Positions 35,211-43,582 are shown, counted from the stretch's first letter. The stretch is 44,525 bases of DNA from Desulfuromonadales bacterium (GCA_013377095.1 JACAAY010000037.1:1-44525); one strand, 5' to 3'. Notes: generated by a model not told the origin, from the sequence alone. Made by a program: numbers and translations.

Positions 35211-36399
35211 CAGCCCGCATTCCGGGGAGTTACTCTGGTGTGCGGTGCCGGTTTTCAACAACCGCGATACCCTGCGGCGGGTGGTTGAAGCGTGTCGCGC
35301 CATCCTGCCCAAGGTTGTGGTGGTTGACGACGGCAGCACTGACACGGATGTGGGACGGTTGCTCTCCGGGCTGGACGTGGTTGTGCTGCGCCACGAACGG
35401 AATCTCGGCAAGGGGCGGGCCATCCTGACCGCATCACGTTTTGTCGAGCAACAGGGTGGCGCGTACATGGTCACCATTGATGCCGACGGTCAGCACCTGG
35501 CTGAGGATCTGCTGAAATTCATGCCGCTGGTGGAGGAGAAGGGGACAGCCCTGATCATCGGTTGCCGGAATTTCAACACCGCAAACGTGCCCCGTTCCAG
35601 CCGTTTCGGTCGCTCCTTTGCCAATTTCTGGCTGCTGGTGGAAACCGGTCAGGTGGTTGGTGACTGCCAGAGCGGGTTTCGCGCCTACCCGGTGCGTTAC
35701 CTCAACCAGATTGACTTCAGGGGAGCGCGCTACGATTTTGAGGCCGAGGTGCTGGCCAGGGCGGCCTGGGCCGGGCTGGAACTCAGGTGCATCGATATCG
35801 ATGTGGTCTACCCGAAGCCGGAAGAGCGTGTGTCCAGCTTCAAACCTTTTCTTGATAACCTGCGGCTGACCGCTATCCATTCCCTGCTGGTCGGCAGGCG
35901 CATGCTGCCGGTCAGGCACAAACGGCTGGTGGAAAAACCTCCTGGTCTGACGCCGTCCCTCTGGCGACATCCCGGCAAGGTGCTGGGGATGCTGCTGCGG
36001 GAGAGCGCCACACCCCAGGGACTGGCGCTGTCGGCCGCTATCGGCATGTTTATCGCCGTGCTGCCGATCCTGTTCGCCCATTCGATCGTCATCCTGTATG
36101 TGTCCCTGCGGCTGAACCTGAACAAGATCGTGACCCTCAATGTCCAGCACCTGGCCATGCCCCCCTTCATGCCGGCCTTGTGCATCGAGACCGGCTACTA
36201 TCTGCGTCACGGTCACTGGTTGACAAACCTCTCCTTTGCGACCGTGTTCCATCAGTTTTCGGCGCGCCTGCTGGAGTGGTTTATCGGTTCCCTGATCGTG
36301 GCGCCGCTGGCGGCTCTGCTCAGCGGAGCGGTCATGTATCTGGTTGCAACCGTAGTACAAAAGGCAAGGAGCGCCCATGGGGCAAAGCAGGGGTGTTGA
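35200..36399 (+). CDS. GT2 glycosyltransferase fused to DUF2062 membrane domain
   Basis: The 399-residue protein starts at ATG 35200. Residues 10-235 are a GT-A family 2 transferase with VVVDDGSTD, NLGKGRA, VTIDADGQH (metal-binding DxD) and a GDCQSGFRAY acceptor loop, close to dolichyl-phosphate-sugar-type enzymes. Residues about 265-390 are a DUF2062 domain with three hydrophobic segments. GT2-DUF2062 proteins occur in aryl-polyene-like clusters. It probably transfers a sugar from an activated donor to a lipid at the inner membrane, giving the product a glycolipid head. The frame extends back to 35065 but inside the radical SAM gene. Confidence 0.88.
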   Translation: MSGSSPHSGELLWCAVPVFNNRDTLRRVVEACRAILPKVVVVDDGSTDTDVGRLLSGLDVVVLRHERNLGKGRAILTASRFVEQQGGAYMVTIDADGQHLAEDLLKFMPLVEEKGTALIIGCRNFNTANVPRSSRFGRSFANFWLLVETGQVVGDCQSGFRAYPVRYLNQIDFRGARYDFEAEVLARAAWAGLELRCIDIDVVYPKPEERVSSFKPFLDNLRLTAIHSLLVGRRMLPVRHKRLVEKPPGLTPSLWRHPGKVLGMLLRESATPQGLALSAAIGMFIAVLPILFAHSIVILYVSLRLNLNKIVTLNVQHLAMPPFMPALCIETGYYLRHGHWLTNLSFATVFHQFSARLLEWFIGSLIVAPLAALLSGAVMYLVATVVQKARSAHGAKQGC

Positions 36400-37279
36400 G
36401 CGCAAGCGCGGCAACCGGCTCGGTTTCTGGTTTTTCGGCATGGCGGCGCGACTGTTCGGGCTGGGGGGCGCCTACGGTTTTCTCTATTTTGTCGGGTTGT
36501 ACTATCTGATTGTGGACCATGGTCTGGTGCTGGAAACCCTGGCCTATGTGCGGCGCAGGTTTCCCCGACATGGCTCGCTCCGCCAGCTCTTTGATGTCTA
36601 CCTTCTCTTTGTGAGTCAGGGCAAGAATCTGATCGATCGCTTTGCACTGGCCGCGGGTTATACCGGCATCAGCATTGATATCAATGGTTTTGATGAACTT
36701 AAGGCCCTGTATTCCCCAGGGAGCAAGGGGTTCATTCTTCTGACGGCCCATGTGGGCAACTGGCAGATGGCCATGACACCGCTGAGCGGCATCGGCAGGA
36801 CCGTGCACCTGATGATGCGTCCCGAGGATAATCCGGCGGTCAAGCAGGCTCTGAATATCGACAGCGGCAGCGATCAGGTCAAGATCATCTACACCGATGA
36901 TTCCCTGGGCGGGGTGCTCGAGGCGGTCAAAGCCATCAGCAAGGGGGAGCTGGTTTCCATCATGGGGGACAGGACCTATGGCTACAGTTCTGCCGAGGCA
37001 ACATTTCTGGGTGATGCGGTCAGCTTTCCCCATGGCGCCTTTACCCTGGCCGCGGCAGTGCAATGTCCGGTGGTGGTGCTTTTGTCGGCCAAGGTGGCCA
37101 CGAAAAAATATATCGTTGATGTCAGCCACATCATTCCTCCCCCGGTTGGAAGGCGTGGCAAAAAGGACGAGGCAATACAGGCTGCTGTGCAGACGTTTGC
37201 CGAAGTGCTTGAGGAGTATGTTCGGGATCATCCCTACCAGTGGTTTGTATTCCGCGACATTTGGAAATCTAATACATAA
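36377..37279 (+). CDS. LpxL/HtrB-family acyltransferase with altered catalytic motif
   Basis: This 300-residue protein has an N-terminal membrane helix and the LpxL-family layout, including MGDRTYG and VSFPHGAFTLAAAVQCPVV. The catalytic HX4(D/E) motif reads HVGNWQ, that is His125 with Gln130 in place of the acid, which could weaken or change catalysis, or be normal for a subgroup. AAGGAG precedes ATG 36377, which lies inside the glycosyltransferase end. LpxL-like proteins in lipid-type clusters add a second acyl chain from ACP. Its donor may be ACP2, encoded 28 bases downstream. Confidence 0.85.
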   Translation: MGQSRGVERKRGNRLGFWFFGMAARLFGLGGAYGFLYFVGLYYLIVDHGLVLETLAYVRRRFPRHGSLRQLFDVYLLFVSQGKNLIDRFALAAGYTGISIDINGFDELKALYSPGSKGFILLTAHVGNWQMAMTPLSGIGRTVHLMMRPEDNPAVKQALNIDSGSDQVKIIYTDDSLGGVLEAVKAISKGELVSIMGDRTYGYSSAEATFLGDAVSFPHGAFTLAAAVQCPVVVLLSAKVATKKYIVDVSHIIPPPVGRRGKKDEAIQAAVQTFAEVLEEYVRDHPYQWFVFRDIWKSNT

Positions 37280-37307
37280 GTATCGATATCGTGATGAGGA
37301 GCGTGTT

Positions 37308-37586
37308 ATGGAAAACAAGGAACTGGAACTGCAGAAAATTCGCAAGGAACTCAAGGAGATGATTGCCCGTGATCTTGCGCTGGAGGATGTCACTCCCGAA
37401 GAGATCGGCGACGACGAAATTCTGTTCGGAGACGGGCTTGGCCTGGATTCCCTGGACGCGGTTGAAATCGTGGTGCTGCTGCAGCGTAATTTCGGAATAG
37501 AAATCAAAAACATGGACCAGGGCAGGGAGATATTCTACTCCATCAGTACCATTGCAAATTACGTCTATGAAAACCGGGAAAAATAA
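37308..37586 (+). CDS. Acyl carrier protein (ACP2)
   Basis: From ATG 37308 behind GAGGAG the product has 92 residues with the phosphopantetheine site GLGLDSLDAVE (Ser48). The frame remains open upstream to 36897 but that part is antisense to logic: it overlaps the acyltransferase gene in another frame and lacks ACP similarity. Position between the LpxL-like acyltransferase and the deacetylase-like lipoprotein suggests use in acyl transfer. It differs strongly from ACP1 and ACP3, so specialised partners are likely. Confidence 0.92.
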   Translation: MENKELELQKIRKELKEMIARDLALEDVTPEEIGDDEILFGDGLGLDSLDAVEIVVLLQRNFGIEIKNMDQGREIFYSISTIANYVYENREK

Positions 37587-37609
37587 ACCTGTCAGGTGTG
37601 TGTAAGGCT

Positions 37610-38584
37610 ATGATGCGACTGATCATGATTGTGGCATTGTCGGTTGTGTTGGGGGCCTGTGCCGGGAATCGCCCGGTTGCGCCGGCAATCGGCACGATCC
37701 CGCTGGTATCCTTTGTGCTGGATGACGGCAATGATACGGATTATCTGCTGGGCAAAAAGATCTTCGCCGAACAGGGGGCTGCGGCTTGCAGCGCCGTTAC
37801 TGCCGGGCTGATCAACAGCCATTACCACCTGACACCCGATCAGATCCGGGGGCTGCGGGATGCCGGCTGGGAGATCATGAGCCACACCGTATCCCACCCC
37901 AACCTGAAATCCCTTTCCCTGGCGGAGCTTGACGATGAACTATCGCGCTCAAAGGCGCTCCTGGAAGGATTGGGGGTGACCGTCAACAATATCGTCTATC
38001 CTTTCAACAAGAATGATGAACAGGTCAGGGCGGCAACCGCCCGTTACTACCGCTCCGGCAGGGGCGGTACCTACGCCTTCAACCTGGGAAGGACCGACCC
38101 CTATTTCTTGAAGTCGTTCCCCATCAGGCACGATCTTCCGCTGATGAAGAGCTACATCGACCAGGCCCATGCCGATAAATCCTGGTTGATACTGTACCAG
38201 CACGAAATCGACACCAAGGTCAAGGTCTCGGACAAACAGGGGACCTTCAACAAGGGCGAAACGGTGAAACTGACCCCCTCCGGCGCTGTGGCGCGCTACA
38301 CCACTACCCACTGGTTCCCGATCTACGGTTATCATATGTATCTGGTGCCCCTGTCCGGGACACCCCAGGCGGGTGATATCATCATCGGCAGCAGCAGCGG
38401 CGCTTCCGCCCGCATCGATTACACCATCTACGATGAAATTTCCCAGTTGGGCGAGATGCTGCGCTATATCCGTGCGACCTATCCGGACATGAAGATCGTG
38501 ACTATCGATCAGGGGCTGGATCTGCTCGGATTTCCAAAGTATCAGCCACCAAACACACCAGCCATAACCGAGAAAAAACCATGA
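37610..38584 (+). CDS. NodB-type polysaccharide deacetylase-like lipoprotein with an insertion
   Basis: The 324-residue product starts at ATG 37610 and has a lipoprotein signal ending LGAC (Cys17). A NodB homology domain follows: FVLDDGND (Asp38/Asp39), SHTVSH (His92 and His96), YPFN and LILYQHEI (His198), covering the metal-binding Asp-His-His set. Between about residues 203 and 272 a beta-rich insertion (GDIIIGSSSGASAR) interrupts the domain before its last helix and strand. It probably removes acetyl from an amino sugar in the envelope. With the GT2 gene this suggests a deacetylated hexosamine head group on the product. It is not a usual aryl-polyene component. Confidence 0.83.
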   Translation: MMRLIMIVALSVVLGACAGNRPVAPAIGTIPLVSFVLDDGNDTDYLLGKKIFAEQGAAACSAVTAGLINSHYHLTPDQIRGLRDAGWEIMSHTVSHPNLKSLSLAELDDELSRSKALLEGLGVTVNNIVYPFNKNDEQVRAATARYYRSGRGGTYAFNLGRTDPYFLKSFPIRHDLPLMKSYIDQAHADKSWLILYQHEIDTKVKVSDKQGTFNKGETVKLTPSGAVARYTTTHWFPIYGYHMYLVPLSGTPQAGDIIIGSSSGASARIDYTIYDEISQLGEMLRYIRATYPDMKIVTIDQGLDLLGFPKYQPPNTPAITEKKP

Positions 38585-39759
38585 TCAGAACCGACATGCT
38601 CATCACCGGGCTGGGCGCTGTTTCGGCTGCCGGCAACGGTCTGGCCGAAACCCTGGGTTGTTTTTCCCGGACGGAGCGCAATGCCGGTCCGGTCACGCTG
38701 TTCCCGACGGCCATGAACTATCCGGTTTTTGAAGTGCAACGACTTCCCGAAGCGTATGCCCTTGAAGGGCGGCGGACCCTTGGCCTGGCGCTTCTGGCCG
38801 TTGACCAGGCCCTGGAGGATGCCGGACTGGGCGATCTCTGCGGTCTGAGGGTCGGTGTCTGTCTGGGGACAACCGTGGCCAGCCAGCTGAACGATCTGCA
38901 GTTTTACACCAGCTACCGCCAGCAGGGCTCAGCGCCCCTGATTGCCGTGGACCGCTTTCTCAAGGGTAACCTGTCCGAATACATTGCCCGCACAATCGGG
39001 GCGCGCGGACCGTCGCTGACGGTGGTCAATGCCTGCTCCTCCGGCACCGATGCCATCGGTGTAGCTCTGTCGTGGTTGAAGAGTGATCTGTGCGATCTGG
39101 TCATCGCCGGCGGCGCCGACGAGCTGAACCATATCCCCTACTGCGGCTTCAGCTCCCTCGGGATCCTCAACCCGGGGCTGTGCGCTCCCTTTGACCGTGA
39201 TCGCCAGGGGCTGAACCTGGGGGAGGGGGCCGGGGTTATGGTTGTGGAACAGAAACAGTGCGCCACCAAGCGGGGAAAGAGCAGCCAGCTTTTCCTGGGG
39301 GGCTACGGCTCCCAGGCCGATGCCTACCACCTGACCGCGCCGCGTCCCGATGGCGCCGGTCTCAGGTCGTCACTGGCGCGTGCGTTGTCCGAGGCCGGCA
39401 TCCAGGCCGGTCAGGTCGCCTTTGTCAATGCCCACGGCACCGGCACCCAGGATAACGATCTGGTGGAGGGTACGGTCCTGGCGGATCTCTTCGGAACGGA
39501 TCTGCAGATGCTCTCCACCAAGGGCTATACCGGGCACACCCTGGGAGCGGCCGGCGGACTGGAGGCGGTTTTTACGGCGCTTGCCCTGCGGGAAGGATGG
39601 ATACCGGCCAGCGCCGGGTTCGTCACCCGGGACGAGGCCATCCCTCTGGCTCCGCTGCGGGAGAAGAGCGCCATCGATGGCGATTATGCGGTATCAACCT
39701 CGCTGGCCTTCGGCGGCAACAACGCCGCCATCGTCATGGGGCGGGGAGGGAAACCATGA
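38581..39759 (+). CDS. Beta-ketoacyl-ACP synthase (KS3)
   Basis: The 392-residue enzyme has the complete triad Cys152 (NACSSGTDAIG), His285 (NAHGTGTQDND) and His319 (KGYTGHTLGAAG). It starts inside an ATGA overlap with the lipoprotein gene and is coupled by ATGA to a KS-like gene without catalytic residues, so the two look like a second KS/CLF pair. Its own sequence differs well beyond the motif regions from KS1 and KS2, suggesting a separate chain-length or substrate role, not recent duplication. Confidence 0.93.
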   Translation: MIRTDMLITGLGAVSAAGNGLAETLGCFSRTERNAGPVTLFPTAMNYPVFEVQRLPEAYALEGRRTLGLALLAVDQALEDAGLGDLCGLRVGVCLGTTVASQLNDLQFYTSYRQQGSAPLIAVDRFLKGNLSEYIARTIGARGPSLTVVNACSSGTDAIGVALSWLKSDLCDLVIAGGADELNHIPYCGFSSLGILNPGLCAPFDRDRQGLNLGEGAGVMVVEQKQCATKRGKSSQLFLGGYGSQADAYHLTAPRPDGAGLRSSLARALSEAGIQAGQVAFVNAHGTGTQDNDLVEGTVLADLFGTDLQMLSTKGYTGHTLGAAGGLEAVFTALALREGWIPASAGFVTRDEAIPLAPLREKSAIDGDYAVSTSLAFGGNNAAIVMGRGGKP

Positions 39760-40826
39760 ATATCCTCGGAATCGGCTCAATCTGCGCACGGGGAGTGGGC
39801 GTTCAGTCGCTGGAAGACGCCCTGCGTGACGGCTGGCAGGCACCGATCCAGATGGAAGCGCCCCGCTCGGAACAGGGCAGCCGCTTGGCCTATCTGGTGG
39901 ACCTGGACAGGGTGCCGGATCGCACGCTGCTCAAGAAGATCCGCCGGGCCGACAAGCTCAGCAAGATGTGCGTGCTGGCAGCCGCGGACGCCCTGGCTGA
40001 CAGCGGCATCCAGGAGCTGGGGAACAAACGGGTCGGCATCATTCTGGCCAGCGCCTTTGGGGCCCATGTGACCACCTTCGATTTTCTGGACGGCATCCTG
40101 GATTACGGCGATGCCCATGTCTCTCCGACCACCTTTTCCAACTCGGTTCACAACGCGGCAGCTTCCTATGTCTCGTCGTCATTGAACATCCAGGGGCCGA
40201 CCCTGACGGTGACCCAGTTCCGTTTTTCATTCCAGTCCGCGCTGCAGCTGGCCTGCGCCTGGCTTCAGCAGGAACGCTGCGATTACCTGCTGGTGGGTGC
40301 GGCTGACCAGTACGGTGATGTGCTGGGCTATGTGGCGGACCGGAAACTGACTCCGGCCGCAGACGGCCGGATCAAACCCTTTGCCTTCAACCCGACCTGC
40401 CAGGTGCCGGGGGAGGGGGGCCTTTTTCTCCTGCTGGGCAGGGAGCGGACCGAACACTGCTACGGCGCGATCAGGAGCGTCTCTGTCAATGACGATCCCT
40501 GTCAGGAGCAAACGGTGGACATGAACATCATTGACGCTGACGGCATGCTGACCGACGAATCCGGCTACCTGGCTTCCCTCTGTCCACATACTCCGACCAC
40601 GGCCTATTCACCACTGTTTGGCAGCATGCTGGTGGGAGGCGCCTTCAATCTGGCGGCCGCTGCCCTGATGTTGAAACGGCAGATAACCTTTGCCGCTCCG
40701 GTGCCGGATAATCCCCATGGCCTGTTGCTGGTGGCTGAAACCGCTCCTGCCATGATCGGATCGATTCGCTCCCTCGGGTTGAACTGTTTCGGGGAAAAAA
40801 CCGCCGTCTATCTCTCAAAGGATTAA
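39756..40826 (+). CDS. Ketosynthase-like chain-length-factor protein (CLF2)
   Basis: From ATG 39756 the protein has 356 residues and near full ketosynthase length. Aligned with KS3, the catalytic Cys position is Arg156 (TVTQFRFSFQ), and the last His-containing loop reads GSMLVGG instead of GHTLGAAG; the NAHGTGT motif is missing. It cannot condense by the normal mechanism and should act as partner of KS3, determining chain length. The upstream in-frame extension to 39597 lies inside KS3 and is not used. ACP3 starts five bases after its stop. Confidence 0.85.
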   Translation: MNILGIGSICARGVGVQSLEDALRDGWQAPIQMEAPRSEQGSRLAYLVDLDRVPDRTLLKKIRRADKLSKMCVLAAADALADSGIQELGNKRVGIILASAFGAHVTTFDFLDGILDYGDAHVSPTTFSNSVHNAAASYVSSSLNIQGPTLTVTQFRFSFQSALQLACAWLQQERCDYLLVGAADQYGDVLGYVADRKLTPAADGRIKPFAFNPTCQVPGEGGLFLLLGRERTEHCYGAIRSVSVNDDPCQEQTVDMNIIDADGMLTDESGYLASLCPHTPTTAYSPLFGSMLVGGAFNLAAAALMLKRQITFAAPVPDNPHGLLLVAETAPAMIGSIRSLGLNCFGEKTAVYLSKD

Positions 40827-40831
40827 TCGTT

Positions 40832-41074
40832 ATGAACGTTGCAGACATTGAAAAGAAACTGCTCCAGGGCATCGCATCAATTATCAATCGAAATCTGGAC
40901 AGTATTTCGCCGGACATGCCCTTTCACGAAATTGGAATCGATTCGCTCGGTTTTGTTGAAATCCTGGTCTACATCGAAAAGACCTTCAACCTGCAGTTGA
41001 TCTCGTCGGAACTCACCAAAAAGGATTTCGAGAATGTCCATCTCTTGGCACAGCTGATCGCCAGAAAGCTGTGA
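40832..41074 (+). CDS. Acyl carrier protein (ACP3)
   Basis: The 80-residue protein has EIGIDSLGFVE with Ser38 as the phosphopantetheine site. It lies five bases after CLF2 and 13 before the condensation-like gene, so it is the most likely ACP for KS3/CLF2 and the donor for the following acyltransferase. The GIDSLG variant differs from the GLDSLD of ACP1 and ACP2. Confidence 0.92.
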   Translation: MNVADIEKKLLQGIASIINRNLDSISPDMPFHEIGIDSLGFVEILVYIEKTFNLQLISSELTKKDFENVHLLAQLIARKL

Positions 41075-41087
41075 TCCCCTAAACGCC

Positions 41088-42404
41088 ATGCTGGAATCCC
41101 GACGCAAGCGCTACCTGTCCGGCTCGGACTGGGTCATCACCGCCCTTGACCATCTGCTCAAGGCCACGACCTGTTCGGGAAATATTTGCCAGGTGGTGCT
41201 GCAGCTGGATTCCGTTCTGGATGAAGCTGCCTTCAGGGCACACCTGAACCGCTTTGCGGCACAGTTTCCGGTGCTGCAGGGGCGGGTGACCCGCGATATG
41301 CTGCTGGCACCCTACTGGAAAATTCCTTCATCCCTGAAACGGGAGATCAGCCTGCAGGTCTCCCCCCTGGATGATCTCAGCTCGTCCCGCGAACTGCTCC
41401 CCGAACTCATCCGTATCGCCAGGCTTCCCTTTCGTGACGAGCACGAACACATCGCCTTTCATCTCTTCTCCGACAGCCGGCGCAGTGCCCTGGTCATGCG
41501 CTTCGACCATCGCCTGTTCGATGCCCGTGGCGCAGAATCCTTTCTGAACCGCCTGCAGCAGAGTCTTCACGACCCCAACCCCGATGGCCCGATGAGTTTC
41601 CGCTCGTCAATCGCCCTGACCGGGTGGCGCAGGAAGTTCCAGGCAGGAACCAACGTCAACCGCCGGATCATCGCGCTCTCCCGCTCCACACCCCGAGCCT
41701 TGCCGCTACGGACCGGGCCGGACAAGAGCTTCGGCTACCGCCTGCTCTGTTTCGACCAACGGGAAACGGCCGCGATGTACGACAAGGCCGACCGCATGGC
41801 CGGTTACCTGATGGAGTCCCCCTTTATCCTGGCGGCCGTCACGCTTAGTCTGCACGACCTGTTTGACTTGCGATCCGACCGGGGTGAGAGCTACCTGGTG
41901 CCGGTCACCATGGACCTCAGAACTGGTCGGGAGCCGTTAAAAGAGCTGTTTTTCAACCATGTTTCCTACCTGTTCTACCAGGTCCCGGTACAGCTGGGAG
42001 CTAACCTGGGGGAGCTGGTGACCCAGTTCAAGCAGCAGATGTACGATCAGGTCAAATCCGGTTTTGCCCGCGACCTGGCAGAGGCCAGTCTGTTGAGCCG
42101 CATCGCGCCCTTGCCGCTGATGGGCAGGTTAATGCATGTCCCGCTCAAGGGCAAGATGGCCAGCTTTGTCTTCTCCCATCTGGGCCGGAGCGCGTTTCAG
42201 TCGCCGGAGTTCATGGGTAGAAGGGTGGACAATCTCCTGCACCTGCCGCGCGTACCGGCGCCGCCCGGTCTGGGGTTCTTCAGCAGCCTGTTCAACGATC
42301 GCCTGACCCTGTGCATCGCCCACCTGGACGGTCTGCTTGAGGAGCAGGAGCTGGATCTGCTGGAACGGGCTCTTCGCCGGAATCTGGGAGCGGAGCCTTC
42401 ATGA
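41088..42404 (+). CDS. Condensation-domain/PapA-like acyltransferase
   Basis: The 438-residue protein has the chloramphenicol-acetyltransferase/condensation fold pattern, with FDHRLFDARG (His141, Asp145) as a variant of the HHxxxDG catalytic motif; the first His is Asp and the Gly is Ala. A second typical region is the GRxxL-like RTGREPLKELFFNHVS near 285. Enzymes of this type form esters or amides from carrier-bound acyl groups. Directly after ACP3, it may release the finished chain onto an alcohol, amine or sugar. Other condensation-superfamily roles are possible, and the acceptor cannot be predicted. Confidence 0.72.
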   Translation: MLESRRKRYLSGSDWVITALDHLLKATTCSGNICQVVLQLDSVLDEAAFRAHLNRFAAQFPVLQGRVTRDMLLAPYWKIPSSLKREISLQVSPLDDLSSSRELLPELIRIARLPFRDEHEHIAFHLFSDSRRSALVMRFDHRLFDARGAESFLNRLQQSLHDPNPDGPMSFRSSIALTGWRRKFQAGTNVNRRIIALSRSTPRALPLRTGPDKSFGYRLLCFDQRETAAMYDKADRMAGYLMESPFILAAVTLSLHDLFDLRSDRGESYLVPVTMDLRTGREPLKELFFNHVSYLFYQVPVQLGANLGELVTQFKQQMYDQVKSGFARDLAEASLLSRIAPLPLMGRLMHVPLKGKMASFVFSHLGRSAFQSPEFMGRRVDNLLHLPRVPAPPGLGFFSSLFNDRLTLCIAHLDGLLEEQELDLLERALRRNLGAEPS

Positions 42405-43582
42405 CGACGCTTCCCTGCGAACTGCTGGTGGCGGGTGGTGGTGTGGCCGGAGTCTGTGCCGCGCTGGCCGCAGCACGTAGCGGCGGAGAAACGTTGCTGG
42501 TGGAGTCGCACCCCTGGCTCGGCGGAACCGGAACAACAGGCATGCTGCGGCATATCTGCGGCCTGTATGGCACGGGAGACACCGTTCCGACGGAGACCCT
42601 CAATGGCGGCCTGACCGATGAGATCGTCAAAGGGCTGGCCAGACGTGCGCCCCTGCGAACAGTGCGGAAAATGGGACAGGTGTACGTGCTCCCCTACGAG
42701 GACAGCGACCTGCGAACGGTTCTGACGGATCTGTGCGGGGCGGAACGTAAGCTGCGGGTGCTGACATCAAGCACCGTGACCGAGGTCGTGGCGGGTGACG
42801 GCAGGATCGATGCCGTTTGCGTGGCAACTCCCGATGGCCCACTACGCACCACCACTGATATGGCCATCGATTGTACCGGCAACGCCAATCTGGCGGCCCT
42901 GGCCGGGGCCACCTGCAACCTGTCTCCCCCTGCTGAACGTCAGTTGGCCGGTTTCACCATCCGGGTCAACGGTTTGAGGGTTGGCGATGATCTCTTGTCG
43001 ATCAAGGTGCCCTACTTTTGCGCCAAGGGTGTCGAGCAGGGGCTCCTGCCCCCTTTGCTGCGTTTCACCACCTTTTTCTCCGGCGACGACGCCGATGAGG
43101 GTTTCTGCAAGTTGAGTCTGGATGGTGAAGAGGGGCACGAGCGGGATCAACGGGCGCATGACTGGTCAAGGATCCTGCTTTCGTACCTGGAAAGTGTGCT
43201 GCCGGCATTCCGCGGAGCCGGTATCGGCGGGACCGCGCAAGCTGTTCTGGAACGCGAGGGGCGTCGGGTGCTGGGCGAATATACCCTGACCGGGGATGAT
43301 GTGCTCACGGCTCGCAAGTTTCCCGACGCTGTTGTCAAAAACGCCTGGCCGGTTGAGATCTGGGACCGGTCCAAGGGAACACGCTATCAGTATGTGCCCG
43401 AGGGGGATTTCTACGAAATACCTCTGGGCTGTCTGCGGGTTCAGGGTGTGTCAAACCTGCTGGCGGCCGGGCGCTGCATTTCCGCCACCCCAGCGGCACT
43501 GGCCTCCACGCGGGTCATGGGTACCTGCATGGCGCTGGGTGAACAGGCCGGTCTGGCGGCGGTGTGGTGTCTGCGGAAATGA
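42401..43582 (+). CDS. FAD-dependent oxidoreductase (FAD_oxidored type)
   Basis: The 393-residue flavoprotein starts in an ATGA overlap and has LLVAGGGVAGVCAALAAARSG, LLVESHPWLGGTGT and the C-terminal AGRCISATPAALASTRVMGTCMALGEQAG of the FAD_oxidored group. Such enzymes perform dehydrogenations or reductions on diverse substrates; some relatives have iron-sulfur partners. It is the last gene of the tight run. Its substrate is likely the chain or head group, or it may supply electrons to the radical steps. It is not close in sequence to the phytoene-desaturase-like gene at the cluster start. Confidence 0.82.
   Translation: MTTLPCELLVAGGGVAGVCAALAAARSGGETLLVESHPWLGGTGTTGMLRHICGLYGTGDTVPTETLNGGLTDEIVKGLARRAPLRTVRKMGQVYVLPYEDSDLRTVLTDLCGAERKLRVLTSSTVTEVVAGDGRIDAVCVATPDGPLRTTTDMAIDCTGNANLAALAGATCNLSPPAERQLAGFTIRVNGLRVGDDLLSIKVPYFCAKGVEQGLLPPLLRFTTFFSGDDADEGFCKLSLDGEEGHERDQRAHDWSRILLSYLESVLPAFRGAGIGGTAQAVLEREGRRVLGEYTLTGDDVLTARKFPDAVVKNAWPVEIWDRSKGTRYQYVPEGDFYEIPLGCLRVQGVSNLLAAGRCISATPAALASTRVMGTCMALGEQAGLAAVWCLRK

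Noticed and set aside
35434..37513. Two long minus-strand open frames (335 and 393 residues)
   Set aside because: Antisense to the GT2-DUF2062, LpxL-like and ACP2 genes; low-complexity Gln/His/Arg-rich sequence.
18848..43582. Calling the cluster a plain aryl-polyene locus
   Set aside because: Core functions agree, but three radical SAM proteins, the desaturase-like enzyme, NodB lipoprotein and condensation-like enzyme are extra, so only partial similarity is claimed.
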